NCBI GenBank assembly: GCA_031363945.1
Contig: JANLVJ010000084.1
Coordinates: forward strand, 1-64,000
Direction: 5' to 3'
Length of the DNA stretch: 64,000 bases
From: JANLVJ01 sp031363945
Lineage (GTDB): Bacteria; Bacteroidota; Bacteroidia; Sphingobacteriales; Sphingobacteriaceae
This document shows, piece by piece, positions 9,420 through 18,484 of this stretch. The notes below the pieces were generated by a model. The model searched no databases. It was not told where the DNA came from and was given only the letters and a program-made list of their open reading frames with translations. Position 1 is the stretch's first letter; the number at the start of each line of letters is the position of its first letter. Position numbers and translations under genes: made by a program.

Positions 9420-10766
9420 ATGATACTATCAAACACCCCCTTTAAAACCGAAGAAACAAGCAGTTTAAGAAAATCTATAAATTATGTGAGCAGTGCAGAA
9501 GAAAAAACCATACTCCTATTAAAAAGAGGGATCTGGATCTATTTTTTCCTGATTATTTTTGAAGGAGCCCTGAGAAAATGGATCATCCCTAGCCTTGCAT
9601 CACCCCTGCTGATAGTGAGAGACCCAATTGCCTTATGGTTAATATTTACGACCTGGAACCGGGGACTTTTACCTTCTACTCCTTACCTGCCTCTGATATT
9701 TGGAATTGGCATAATCAGTATTTTTACTGCCCTGATTTTTGGACATGGTAACTTATATGTTGCCTTGTTTGGAGCCAGAATTCTACTGCTTAATTTTGCT
9801 CTTGTTTTTGTAATCGGGAGGGTATTTACAAGGAACGATCTGCTAAAACTAGGGGAATACATGTTATGGATGGCTTTACCCATGCTTTGCCTGATTACCC
9901 TGCAATTTTATTCACCTCAGTCTGCATGGGTAAATCGTGGAGTTGGAGGAGACATGAATGGAGCTGGTTTCTCTGGAGCAATGGGTTTTTACCGCCCACC
10001 AGGAACATTTTCTTTTACTACAGGAACAACTACATTCTTCTGTATCGTCAATATTTTCGTCTTGTACTTTTGGTTTTCAGCCGTTAGAATAAACAAAGTA
10101 TTACTGATTTCAGCAACTATTGCTGTGATTCTGGCCATACCTTTTTCAATGAGCCGGGGATATTTTTTCCAGCTACTGGTGACATTATTATTCTTTGTCA
10201 TGGCAAGTTTTAGAAAGCCAGAGTATCTTGGAAAAATGCTGTTTGCGGGTGCATTAATAGCTATATCACTCACATTACTTTCTCCAACAAAATTCTTTAT
10301 CAGAATCACTGAGCCCCTGCTTGCCCGGTTCGATAACGCCGCCCAGACTGAAGGCGGTGTCAAAGGAACTTTGGGAGACAGGTATCTGGGTCTGATGGGT
10401 AAGGCAGTAGACCAGGCCTTTGACAAGCCGTTTTTCGGATATGGAATAGGCATGGGCACAAATGTTGGAGCTAGTCTGATTACAGGTAATCAGAACTTTT
10501 TAATATCAGAAGAAGAATGGGGTAGATTAATTGGTGAATGCGGGGCAATCTTAGGGTTATCAATTATTTTGATCAGGCTAAGCCTTGTTATAAAAATCGG
10601 CAGAGCATCTTATAAAAGAATGGTACAGGGTGATTTATTGCCCTGGCTGCTCCTGAGTTACGGAGCTTTACTTTTAGCAGACGGACAATGGGCACAACCT
10701 ACGGCCCTGGGCTTTAGTGTTTTAATCGTGGGCCTCATGTTATCAGCAATAAAAGTATATGCCTGA
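9420..10766 (+). CDS. O-antigen polymerase/ligase-like membrane protein
   Basis: This 448-residue protein has about ten to twelve hydrophobic segments and a large loop near residues 295-360 that contains RFDNAAQTEGGVKGTLGDRY and then GYGIGMGTN. That layout, with the loop between late helices, is typical of Wzy polymerases and WaaL-type ligases. In this locus, next to Wza and Wzc homologues, polymerisation of lipid-linked repeat units at the periplasmic face is the most likely job. The following glycosyltransferase starts within its last codons (ATGCCTGA), which supports translational coupling. Confidence 0.75.
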   Translation: MILSNTPFKTEETSSLRKSINYVSSAEEKTILLLKRGIWIYFFLIIFEGALRKWIIPSLASPLLIVRDPIALWLIFTTWNRGLLPSTPYLPLIFGIGIISIFTALIFGHGNLYVALFGARILLLNFALVFVIGRVFTRNDLLKLGEYMLWMALPMLCLITLQFYSPQSAWVNRGVGGDMNGAGFSGAMGFYRPPGTFSFTTGTTTFFCIVNIFVLYFWFSAVRINKVLLISATIAVILAIPFSMSRGYFFQLLVTLLFFVMASFRKPEYLGKMLFAGALIAISLTLLSPTKFFIRITEPLLARFDNAAQTEGGVKGTLGDRYLGLMGKAVDQAFDKPFFGYGIGMGTNVGASLITGNQNFLISEEEWGRLIGECGAILGLSIILIRLSLVIKIGRASYKRMVQGDLLPWLLLSYGALLLADGQWAQPTALGFSVLIVGLMLSAIKVYA

Positions 10767-11910
10767 AACTAAAAACATACGTATCATATTAATCGGAAAT
10801 TATTTGAAAGACCGGCAACAGAGCATGATCCGTTTTTCTGATATGCTCAGTAAGGGGTTTTCTGCCAGAGAAATTGAGGTTTTAACCTGGAGGGCACCGG
10901 TGATATTCGGTAGCTTTTTTAGTCAAACTCAGTCTGGGATAGGTAAGTGGTTGGGCTATATTGATAAATGGATAATTTTTCCTGCTATTATCTGGATGCG
11001 ATTACTGATGCCTGTGAATAAACATACTGGAAACAGATTCCATATTTGCGACCATTCAAATTCTCCTTACCTGACATACCTGCCCAAGGCAACAACCATC
11101 ATCACCTGCCATGATGTACTTGCCATAAAGAGTGCGATGGGATTTCAGGGAACATATTGTGAAACCTCACGATTTGGACGTATTCTGCAAAAATGGATTT
11201 TAAAAAATTTATCAGCAGCAAAAAATATAGTTTGTGTATCAGAGTTCACAGGCGATGATTTAAAGCAGGTAGCCTATAAGAATCAGCAGCGAAATGTGGT
11301 CATCATACCAAATGCTTTTAATGATATTTTTTACCCGATTCAGGCAGATAAAGCCTGGGTAATACTAGATAGTTTATCCTTAAAAGTTTCCAGACCATTC
11401 ATTCTACATGTTGGAGGGGGGCATCACCGTAAAAACAGAAACATGCTCATTAAAATGGTGGCTGCGCTGAAAGATGAATGGAACGGAATTATTTGCTTTG
11501 CCGGAGAAAAGCTCGATGAAGAATTAATTATGTTAATCAGGGAGAAACACTTACACGACCGTGTCATTTCTCTTGTAAATGCTGAACATCAAACCTTGCT
11601 GGCTTTATATAGTTGTTGTTATGCGTTTATATTCCCCTCATTTTCAGAAGGTTTTGGTTGGCCCCTGATTGAAGCCCAGGCTTGCGGTGCCCCGGTTATT
11701 ACCAGTAATAAGCAACCTATGATTGAAGTTACAGGAGGCGATGCCTTATTTGCGGATCCAGAAAACACCAATGAGTTTAAAATCAGGTTTATGAATCTAT
11801 CAGACTCCGCGTTGCGTAAAAATCTGATAGAAAAAGGGTTTATTAATGCCAGACGTTTTGAGCTTACCCCAATGCTCAACGCTTATCTTAACTTATATGA
11901 TACTGTCTGA
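10759..11910 (+). CDS. Glycosyltransferase, GT4 family
   Basis: The ATG at 10759 overlaps the polymerase stop by 8 bases. The 383-residue protein carries the mannosyltransferase-like GT4 pattern: ITCHDVLAI in the N-terminal domain, NIVCVSEFTGDDL, then LHVGGGHHRKNRN. It ends with the donor-binding block FPSFSEGFGWPLIEAQACG followed by APVITSNKQPM and GGDALFADP. These residues are all in their usual order and the length is normal. It probably adds one sugar to the lipid-linked exopolysaccharide repeat in the cytoplasm. Confidence 0.9.
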   Translation: MPETKNIRIILIGNYLKDRQQSMIRFSDMLSKGFSAREIEVLTWRAPVIFGSFFSQTQSGIGKWLGYIDKWIIFPAIIWMRLLMPVNKHTGNRFHICDHSNSPYLTYLPKATTIITCHDVLAIKSAMGFQGTYCETSRFGRILQKWILKNLSAAKNIVCVSEFTGDDLKQVAYKNQQRNVVIIPNAFNDIFYPIQADKAWVILDSLSLKVSRPFILHVGGGHHRKNRNMLIKMVAALKDEWNGIICFAGEKLDEELIMLIREKHLHDRVISLVNAEHQTLLALYSCCYAFIFPSFSEGFGWPLIEAQACGAPVITSNKQPMIEVTGGDALFADPENTNEFKIRFMNLSDSALRKNLIEKGFINARRFELTPMLNAYLNLYDTV

Positions 11911-11975
11911 GTATGATCAGCATCAAATAATAATACCCGTCAAGACAAGTTCACCTATTACAAATGAAAGCCTGA

Positions 11976-12524
11976 ATGAAAATTAATCAACAGACAGTTT
12001 CTGGCCCTTCCTTTTCAATCAAAAACAGGTTTTTGAGGGTCATATGGACTGTTGCAAATTTATTTCTATTCAAATATTCACCAAAACCCTGTCATCGCTG
12101 GAGAGCTTTTATACTTAGAATATTCGGAGCAACAGTTGGAAATGGCACACATATTTATCCAAAAGTTATAATCTGGGCACCATGGAATCTGACTTTACAT
12201 GATCAGTGCGGAATTGCCAATTATGTAAACTTATATAGTCAGGGAAAAATTGTCATAGGTAAGCGGGCTGTAATTTCACAGGGGGCACATATCTGTACCG
12301 GAACACATGATTATACCAGGATCGGGTTTCCGCTTATCACCAAGTCAATTATTATTCATGATTTCGCATGGGTGGCAGCAGAAGTATTTATACACCCTGG
12401 AGTAATAATTGGTGAGGGGGCAGTAATCGGAGCAAGATCTGTTGTCACCAAAGACATGCCCCCGTATATGATCTGCTCAGGCTTTCCCTGTAAACCACTA
12501 AAAGAGCGGATAATAGAGGGGTAA
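11976..12524 (+). CDS. Hexapeptide-repeat acetyltransferase, WcaF-like
   Basis: The 182-residue protein has an N-terminal NRFLRVIWTVANLFLF segment and then left-handed beta-helix hexapeptide repeats from about residue 50 to 165. Visible repeats include VGNGTHIYPKVIIWAPWNLTL, VIGKRAVISQGAHICTGTHD and VIIGEGAVIGARSVVTKD. The catalytic histidine is in the THDYT region. This matches the putative colanic-acid acetyltransferase group (WcaF), which O-acetylates sugars with acetyl-CoA. It precedes a WcaI-like glycosyltransferase by 39 bases, the same partnership seen in colanic-acid-like clusters. Confidence 0.87.
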   Translation: MKINQQTVSGPSFSIKNRFLRVIWTVANLFLFKYSPKPCHRWRAFILRIFGATVGNGTHIYPKVIIWAPWNLTLHDQCGIANYVNLYSQGKIVIGKRAVISQGAHICTGTHDYTRIGFPLITKSIIIHDFAWVAAEVFIHPGVIIGEGAVIGARSVVTKDMPPYMICSGFPCKPLKERIIEG

Positions 12525-12563
12525 AATACAGTATGAACTATAAAGATCTAGCTTTGTAATTAA

Positions 12564-13790
12564 ATGAGAATATTAGTTTACGGCATTAATTATAGTCCGG
12601 AACTTACCGGAATTGGAAAATATACAGGGGAAATGGCTTCTTGGCTGGCTAAGCAGGGTCACCCTGTTACGGTAGTAACGGCAATGCCCTATTATCCAGA
12701 GTGGCAGATACACCCAGCCTACAAGGGTAAATTCTGGCACAAAGAAATTCTCGACGGAGTTCGTATTTACAGGTGCCCACTATATGTACCCGAAACAATC
12801 AATTCAGGAAAAAGAATTATTCATGAAATATCATTTCTTTTATCTGCTAGTTTGGTCTTCCTTTTAAATCTATTTCAAAAGAAATATGATGTCGTTATTT
12901 CGATTTCGCCACCATTTCATTTAGGCCTCTTACCATTTTTATATAGTAAAATAAGAAGTTCAGTACTGGTTACCCATATTCAGGACCTACAGATTGACGC
13001 AGCCAAAGATCTGGGGATGATAAATAATGAAAAGCTCCTGAATCTGATGTTTTCACTTGAAAAATTCTTTCTTCGTAAAAGCCGTCTTGTTTCTACCATC
13101 AGTGATGGGATGGCAAAAAAAATCGAAAATAAAGGAGTACCCTTTAAAAAAATTTGTTTTTTCCCCAACTGGGTCGATACCAGTTTTATAAAACCGTTGC
13201 AGAAAAGCGAATCATTACGCAAGGCATTTGGCTATTTAAACCAAGACATAATCATCATGTATTCTGGTAATCTTGGCGAAAAACAAGGGCTTGAAACACT
13301 GATATCTGTTGCCAAATATTTTGATGAGAAAACGGATTTTAAATTTCTCATAGTTGGAAATGGTGGGGGCAGAAAAAAACTTGAACATCTCAGTGAAGAA
13401 GCTCGTTTAACTAATTTAAAGTTTTTTCCCTTACAATCATATGAAAATCTACCCGCATTGCTTGCTACTCCTGATATACACCTGGTATTACAAAAAAAAT
13501 CGGCATCAGATTTGGTGATGCCCAGCAAGCTGGTCTCAATTCTTGCTTCAGGCGGAGTTTCAATTGTAACAGCTGTAGAAGGCTCGAGTCTGTACCGGCT
13601 CGTAAAAGAATCAAAAACTGGAATACTAATTGAACCAGAAAATACGTATCTACTTATTGAGAGTATTGAAGAAACCTTAAAACAAGATTTATTTGAATAT
13701 AGAAAAAATGCCAGACAATATGCAATAACAGTTCTGGGTAAAGAAGCAATTATGAAAAACTGGGAAGCACAGCTTGGTATTTTAACTTAA
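12564..13790 (+). CDS. Glycosyltransferase, WcaI-like (GT4)
   Basis: The 408-residue protein opens with MRILVYGINYSPELTGIGKY, the characteristic start of WcaI-type glycosyltransferases. It continues with AMPYYPEWQIHP and GVRIYRCPLYVP, also typical of this group. The C-terminal domain has MYSGNLGEKQGLETLI, FPLQSYENLPALL and MPSKLVSILASGG, where the conserved glutamate of GT4 enzymes is replaced, as usual in this subgroup. A cytoplasmic role adding a fucose-like or other sugar is known for the family; the actual sugar here is not determined. Confidence 0.9.
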   Translation: MRILVYGINYSPELTGIGKYTGEMASWLAKQGHPVTVVTAMPYYPEWQIHPAYKGKFWHKEILDGVRIYRCPLYVPETINSGKRIIHEISFLLSASLVFLLNLFQKKYDVVISISPPFHLGLLPFLYSKIRSSVLVTHIQDLQIDAAKDLGMINNEKLLNLMFSLEKFFLRKSRLVSTISDGMAKKIENKGVPFKKICFFPNWVDTSFIKPLQKSESLRKAFGYLNQDIIIMYSGNLGEKQGLETLISVAKYFDEKTDFKFLIVGNGGGRKKLEHLSEEARLTNLKFFPLQSYENLPALLATPDIHLVLQKKSASDLVMPSKLVSILASGGVSIVTAVEGSSLYRLVKESKTGILIEPENTYLLIESIEETLKQDLFEYRKNARQYAITVLGKEAIMKNWEAQLGILT

Positions 13791-13903
13791 CAGACATTAA
13801 GTAAATACCTCAGCCTATATACATTCAGGCACTGGATACTATTTTAATAAATCCTAACTATTATTTAAGAATTATTTGTAAATAACTTTTTAAACAAAAT
13901 TCA

Positions 13904-15286
13904 TTGAATACCCGATATATAAACTTATTTCGTTTTTTCTTTCATTTTATTGACTTACTGGTTCTCAATCTGGTCTATCTGGTATTAAATTCTACACTAG
14001 TAAGAGTTCAGGGCTTTGAAAGGCAATATATGCTGCTCTACCTGGTTGTTAATATTTTCTGGCTTCTTTGTTCTTATATTAATGGAGTTTATGTAAATGA
14101 TCATCATTTCAACGTTCAGCGGTACATCCGGCGCACAATAAGCGCATATTTTTTATTTGATTTTACAACAATCCTTTTTATTTTTGTATATCATTTTTAT
14201 TATTCGAGAACATTTGTTCTAATTTATTTTGCTGCCTTTGGTCTTTCATTACTGATCATCAGATTTATATTTTACCAGCTCGATTATCTTATAAAGAAAA
14301 ACGGTTATGTAAATACGAAAATTGTCATTATTGGTAATAATGAAATCAGCCAAAAATTAGTGACTTACATTAGAGAATATAATCCAAATATCAAGATACT
14401 TGGTTATTTTGATGAAATTGAGCAAGTTGAATCTTCCGATAAACTTGATTATCTCGGCGCATATACAAGTTGTATAGAATTTGCCAATGCCAATAATGTG
14501 ACTGAGATTTATTCTACTCTGTCTCCTGAAAAATACACCTACGTATATGAACTGGCCCATAAAGCAGAAACAAATATGATTCGATTCAAATTTGTACCTG
14601 ATTTAAAAATGTTTGTTAACCGAACGATACATATCGACTTTATACAGGATATTCCAGTAATCTCATTAAGAGCTGAGCCGCTTGAAGATATGCCGTCACG
14701 TTTAAAGAAAAGGCTTTTTGATATCGTTTTCAGCTCATTTGTGATTGTGTTTCTGCTATCATGGCTATTCCCTATTCTGGCAATTTTAATTCTACTTGAT
14801 TCTAAAGGCTCAGTATTTTTCACTCAGTTACGATCAGGAAAACACAATAAACCTTTTTTATGCTTTAAATTCAGAAGTCTAAAAATGAATGATGAGAAAG
14901 ATAGTGTGCAGGTTTCACGCAATGATCAGCGCTTTACCAAACTGGGTAAAATCTTACGAAAAACGAATATTGACGAATTACCACAATTTCTCAATGTGTT
15001 TATGGGGCATATGTCAGTCGTCGGGCCCCGCCCTCACATGCTAAAACACACGGAACAATATTCAATACTAATGAATGAGTATATGATTCGTCATTTTGTC
15101 GTGCCAGGTATTACAGGATGGGCACAGGTAAATGGTTTCAGAGGTGAAATTACCAATGATGAGCATTTGAATAAAAGAATTGAATACGATATTTGGTATA
15201 TGGAAAACTGGAGTATGCTGCTTGATATCAAGATAATTTATATGACTTTAACGAATGTTTTTAAGGGAGAAAAAAACGCTTTTTAA
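13904..15286 (+). CDS. Undecaprenyl-phosphate sugar phosphotransferase (WcaJ/WbaP-like)
   Basis: The 460-residue protein has four to five N-terminal membrane helices, a central nucleotide-fold region (TKIVIIGNNEISQKLV) and a C-terminal sugar-transferase domain. That domain is marked by RLKKRLFDIVFSSFVIVFLL, KFRSL, KTNIDELPQFLNVFMGHMSVVGPRPH and PGITGWAQVNGFRG. Such enzymes load the first sugar-1-phosphate onto undecaprenyl phosphate and start repeat synthesis. The start is a TTG at 13904; upstream codons in frame reach a TAA after six codons and hold no ATG, and the next internal Met is inside the membrane domain. It closes the operon and is followed by a hairpin at 15327-15354. Confidence 0.9.
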   Translation: MNTRYINLFRFFFHFIDLLVLNLVYLVLNSTLVRVQGFERQYMLLYLVVNIFWLLCSYINGVYVNDHHFNVQRYIRRTISAYFLFDFTTILFIFVYHFYYSRTFVLIYFAAFGLSLLIIRFIFYQLDYLIKKNGYVNTKIVIIGNNEISQKLVTYIREYNPNIKILGYFDEIEQVESSDKLDYLGAYTSCIEFANANNVTEIYSTLSPEKYTYVYELAHKAETNMIRFKFVPDLKMFVNRTIHIDFIQDIPVISLRAEPLEDMPSRLKKRLFDIVFSSFVIVFLLSWLFPILAILILLDSKGSVFFTQLRSGKHNKPFLCFKFRSLKMNDEKDSVQVSRNDQRFTKLGKILRKTNIDELPQFLNVFMGHMSVVGPRPHMLKHTEQYSILMNEYMIRHFVVPGITGWAQVNGFRGEITNDEHLNKRIEYDIWYMENWSMLLDIKIIYMTLTNVFKGEKNAF

Positions 15287-15326
15287 AAAACATGTTTTAG
15301 ATTAATCGACTTAAGAAATTACGCAA

Positions 15327-15354
15327 AATCCCTTATCTCATAAAAAAAGGGATT
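15327..15354 (+). terminator. Terminator-like hairpin after the exopolysaccharide operon
   Basis: AATCCCTT at 15327-15334 pairs with AAGGGATT at 15347-15354 across a 12-base A-rich loop. ATTCTTTCT follows. It sits 40 bases after the WcaJ-like stop codon and is a plausible intrinsic terminator, though the T run is interrupted. Confidence 0.55.
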
Positions 15355-15608
15355 ATTCTTTCTATGACTTTGAACGCTGAATTAAGGTGGAGTTAGGCTG
15401 ACCAGTTTTGTCAGTCTTTTCCCATTATGCAGATGAGAAACGAGAATTTTCCCATCTTCAGACTGCACATATGATTTTGACTAGTTTAGGTTGATCAAAA
15501 GATACGTGTAGCTGTCATTGATCAGTTTATTGAGCGAATCATCGATATAGTCAAGGTATGATTTCTTACCATTTTTTCAAGCGTTCAAATTTTTATTATC
15601 GTTAAAGG
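15355..15608. other. Gap between exopolysaccharide operon and ligase, possible unassigned remnant
   Basis: No intact gene is present. On the minus strand a short coding-like run reads YLDYIDDSLNKLINDSYTY, and after a stop SEDGKILVSHLHNGKRL. These look like pieces of a decayed protein, but I cannot assign a family. A perfect 7-base inverted repeat (ATTGTAA/TTACAAT, 15609-15627) overlaps the ligase stop codon and may help end its transcript. Confidence 0.3.
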
Positions 15609-15620
15609 ATTGTAAAACTC

Positions 15621-17231
15621 TTACAATAAAGCTTTTAACATATCAAGCGTATCAGCCTCTTCGGTTGGTTTATCTATTCGCCATCTAAGAATTCTTGGAA
15701 AACGAAGAGCAATTCCAGATTTATGACGGCTTGATTTATTGATTCCCTCAAACCCAATTTCAAAAACTAAAACTGGTTTTACTGTTCGAACAGGGCCAAA
15801 TTTTTCTAGCGTATTGCGTTTTATAAAGAAATCTACTTTTTTTATTTCTTCATCAGTCAGACCAGAATAAGCTTTGGCAAAAGGAACGAGCTTATCACCA
15901 TCCCAAACGGCAAACGTATAATCAGTATATAAATCAGCACGCCGGCCATGCCCTTTCTGAGCATAGATTAACACAGCATCAACACTTAGAGGATCGATCT
16001 TCCATTTCCACCAGTCTCCACGCCTGCGGCCTACCTGATAACCTGCAATTTTTCGTTTCAGCATTATACCCTCAGCTATCATCCCTCTGGAACCTTGTCT
16101 GATAATGGCAAGTTCGGGCCAAGTCTGGAAATGAATGATGGGTGAAAGATGAAAAATATCAGGGAAAGGACTTTCAGCCTGCAGTTTTTCAAGTAGCTCA
16201 CGCCTTTCTGTAAGAGGCTTTTGCCTGATGTCTAGCCCTTCATATTCAATACAATCATAAGCAATTATGGCTACAGGACATTCAAGCAGAATTTTTTTTG
16301 TAAGATTTTTTCTACCAATCCTGGTTTGTAAAATATTAAAAGGCAGGGGTTTGTTTTCTGAAAAACAGATTAATTCTGCATCAATGACAGAACCATCTGG
16401 AAGTGCTGTCAGAAATGGGTGAAGCTCAGGAAATCTTGCTGTCGCCAGGTCTTCACCCCTTGACCAGATAAAGATTTCTCCCTTACGTTTGATGAGCTGA
16501 GACCTGATACCATCCCACTTCCATTCAGCCTGCCATTGGTCTGACGGGCCAAGTGCTAGTTCGATCTCTACAGCAGTTTTTTGTTTTTCTGAAGTCTCCT
16601 GTATGGGATATGCCAAAAAGAAGGGATAAGGTCTTGAATTATATTCTTCGGCATTCTGAGTACCCGTCAGCATGGCATAAGTAAGGGTTTCAGGAGTCCA
16701 GTTACCCATTATCCGGTGAGTAAGCGTTGCTGCATCAATGCCAGAAAACTGTTCAATTGATTTTATGACTAGATTTTGAGATACTCCTACCCTAAAGCTC
16801 CCGGTCAATAATTTATTGAACACAAATCGCTCCTGAAGATCAAGCATAAACCAGGATGAAATCAACCAGTTTTTTCTATCATCTTCGGTTTGTGATGAAA
16901 TTTCATTAATTTCAGAAATCCATTCATTTAGCGACTTTTCACTTGTGACTGTACTTTCAGGTATCAGGATTGCAATCGTTTCAGCCAGGTCTCCTACGAC
17001 CTGGTAGCTTTCATCAAACAGCCATTCAGGAATATCACATAATTCGATGGCCCATTTTTTTAATAATGTTGAATTAACTGGTCGTTTTGGTTTTCTGCCT
17101 GTAAAAAGTGCCAGCATCTGTATTTTGTCAGCATCAGGAACATTTCTAAAATAGGCAGTAAGTACAGCAACTTTTTGAGTGATTTTATTGGTTTCGTCTA
17201 ATGAAAGAAAGAGCTGGGCAAATGCCTTCAT
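15621..17231 (-). CDS. ATP-dependent DNA ligase (exonuclease-associated type)
   Basis: The 536-residue protein has an N-terminal DNA-binding domain of about 200 residues. The adenylation domain carries motif I EWKWDGIR with the nucleophile Lys238, then WSRGEDLATARFPEL (motif III area), GMIAEGIMLKR and RRGDWWKWKIDP (motifs IV-V). A C-terminal OB-fold follows (RADLYTDYTFAVW, RFPRILRWR). It seals nicks using ATP. Its ATG overlaps the TGA of the upstream exonuclease gene, so both are made from one message. This pairing is the known bacterial ligase/exonuclease DNA-repair module. Confidence 0.93.
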   Translation of the reverse strand: MKAFAQLFLSLDETNKITQKVAVLTAYFRNVPDADKIQMLALFTGRKPKRPVNSTLLKKWAIELCDIPEWLFDESYQVVGDLAETIAILIPESTVTSEKSLNEWISEINEISSQTEDDRKNWLISSWFMLDLQERFVFNKLLTGSFRVGVSQNLVIKSIEQFSGIDAATLTHRIMGNWTPETLTYAMLTGTQNAEEYNSRPYPFFLAYPIQETSEKQKTAVEIELALGPSDQWQAEWKWDGIRSQLIKRKGEIFIWSRGEDLATARFPELHPFLTALPDGSVIDAELICFSENKPLPFNILQTRIGRKNLTKKILLECPVAIIAYDCIEYEGLDIRQKPLTERRELLEKLQAESPFPDIFHLSPIIHFQTWPELAIIRQGSRGMIAEGIMLKRKIAGYQVGRRRGDWWKWKIDPLSVDAVLIYAQKGHGRRADLYTDYTFAVWDGDKLVPFAKAYSGLTDEEIKKVDFFIKRNTLEKFGPVRTVKPVLVFEIGFEGINKSSRHKSGIALRFPRILRWRIDKPTEEADTLDMLKALL

Positions 17232-18331
17232 AAGTTCGTTGGTTTACTGGCTTCAGTACCAGAAGTCGCAGTATTGATCTGGTTTGCCAGGTTTTGGCCA
17301 GTTAAGATAGTATCAGCTCCGGCATCACCTATTAATTCTTCATTTTCATTGCCATACAACGTATGTACTTCACGAGCATCATATCCTTTTTCAGATAGAT
17401 ACCTGGAGAATGATGCCGTATAACCGTGTGTAAGATAGACCTGCTCGCAATCAGTTGCGGCAATAGCACTGATTAAACCTGGCCAGTCTGCATGATCTGA
17501 GAGTACAAACCCACGGTCAGCGGCCCTTCGTTTTTTGGCTCCCCTGATTGCCATCCAACCAGAGCAATATCCAAAACTATAAGGCTGAAATTTACGCATC
17601 CATGCTGTACCCACAGATGAGGGAGGAGCGAGAATTATTCCTTTACGAACTTCATTTTTCGGTGAAGCCTGAACAATGCGCTCAGTTAAATTCAGGCTGA
17701 CACCATTTCTACGAATTGCCTCATTTGTATTTTCAATAACCCCATGGGTATAGACCTTACCGATTGATAAATCAAGGTTTTGTAAAATCCGCTGGGCTTT
17801 CCCGAGTGAATAGCCAACAATGACGGTAGCAAGATCATGTTGCTGGTTATACCGCCACCAATTGTTGACTTCATTAAATATTGAAGCCTGATTTTTCCAG
17901 GTATATACTGGCATTCCAAAAGTGCACTCTGAAATAAAACTATGGCATTTAACAGGCATAAAGGGTGTTGAAATACCATCATCCTCTGTTTTATAATCAC
18001 CTGACACCACCCATACTTCTCCTTTATATTCTACCCTGATTTGGGCTGAACCGATAACATGCCCTGCCGGAAATAAAGAAATCGTGACCCCATTTTTCGT
18101 CAGCGTATCACCATATTCAACCGTCTGTAAATTAATTGGTCCAAGACGGTATAACAGAACTTCTTTTGAAAGATGATGTGCCAGATAATGCCGGTGACCC
18201 TGATAAGCATGGTCAGAATGAGCATGAGTAATAATGGCATCATCGACAGGTTTCCAGGGGTCGATATAAAAATTACCCTGTGGACAGTAGATTCCTCTGT
18301 CAGTGAATTCAAGTAAAGACTTTCTAGCCAT
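17228..18331 (-). CDS. Ligase-associated DNA exonuclease (metallo-beta-lactamase/beta-CASP fold)
   Basis: The 367-residue protein shows the metallo-beta-lactamase motif THAHSDHAYQGH near residue 35, then GHVIGSAQI, VSGDYKTEDDG and a beta-CASP-like part with GWMAIRGAKKRR and FVLSDHADWPGLI. Known relatives (Exo of the Lhr-Exo-Lig-Pe cluster) are metal-dependent DNA exonucleases that work beside the ligase. I set the start at the ATG at 18331; the frame runs four codons further to a TTG at 18343. The helicase and phosphoesterase often found in this cluster are not adjacent here. Confidence 0.9.
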   Translation of the reverse strand: MARKSLLEFTDRGIYCPQGNFYIDPWKPVDDAIITHAHSDHAYQGHRHYLAHHLSKEVLLYRLGPINLQTVEYGDTLTKNGVTISLFPAGHVIGSAQIRVEYKGEVWVVSGDYKTEDDGISTPFMPVKCHSFISECTFGMPVYTWKNQASIFNEVNNWWRYNQQHDLATVIVGYSLGKAQRILQNLDLSIGKVYTHGVIENTNEAIRRNGVSLNLTERIVQASPKNEVRKGIILAPPSSVGTAWMRKFQPYSFGYCSGWMAIRGAKKRRAADRGFVLSDHADWPGLISAIAATDCEQVYLTHGYTASFSRYLSEKGYDAREVHTLYGNENEELIGDAGADTILTGQNLANQINTATSGTEASKPTNL

Positions 18332-18484
18332 AGCATTTAGCAAGTTTCTAATGTATCAAAGTACACAACATTAAAAATTATACGAATGTTTAACAGTCAA
18401 AACTTATATTTAGGATAATAAAACCTGTAATAATTGTTCAAAAGTTAAATTGTTCACCCTCTTCTTTAACTCTAAAAAAGAAAT

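Noticed and set aside
9989..10459. 156-codon minus-strand frame
   Set aside because: It is a shadow of the polymerase-like gene on the plus strand with no family features.
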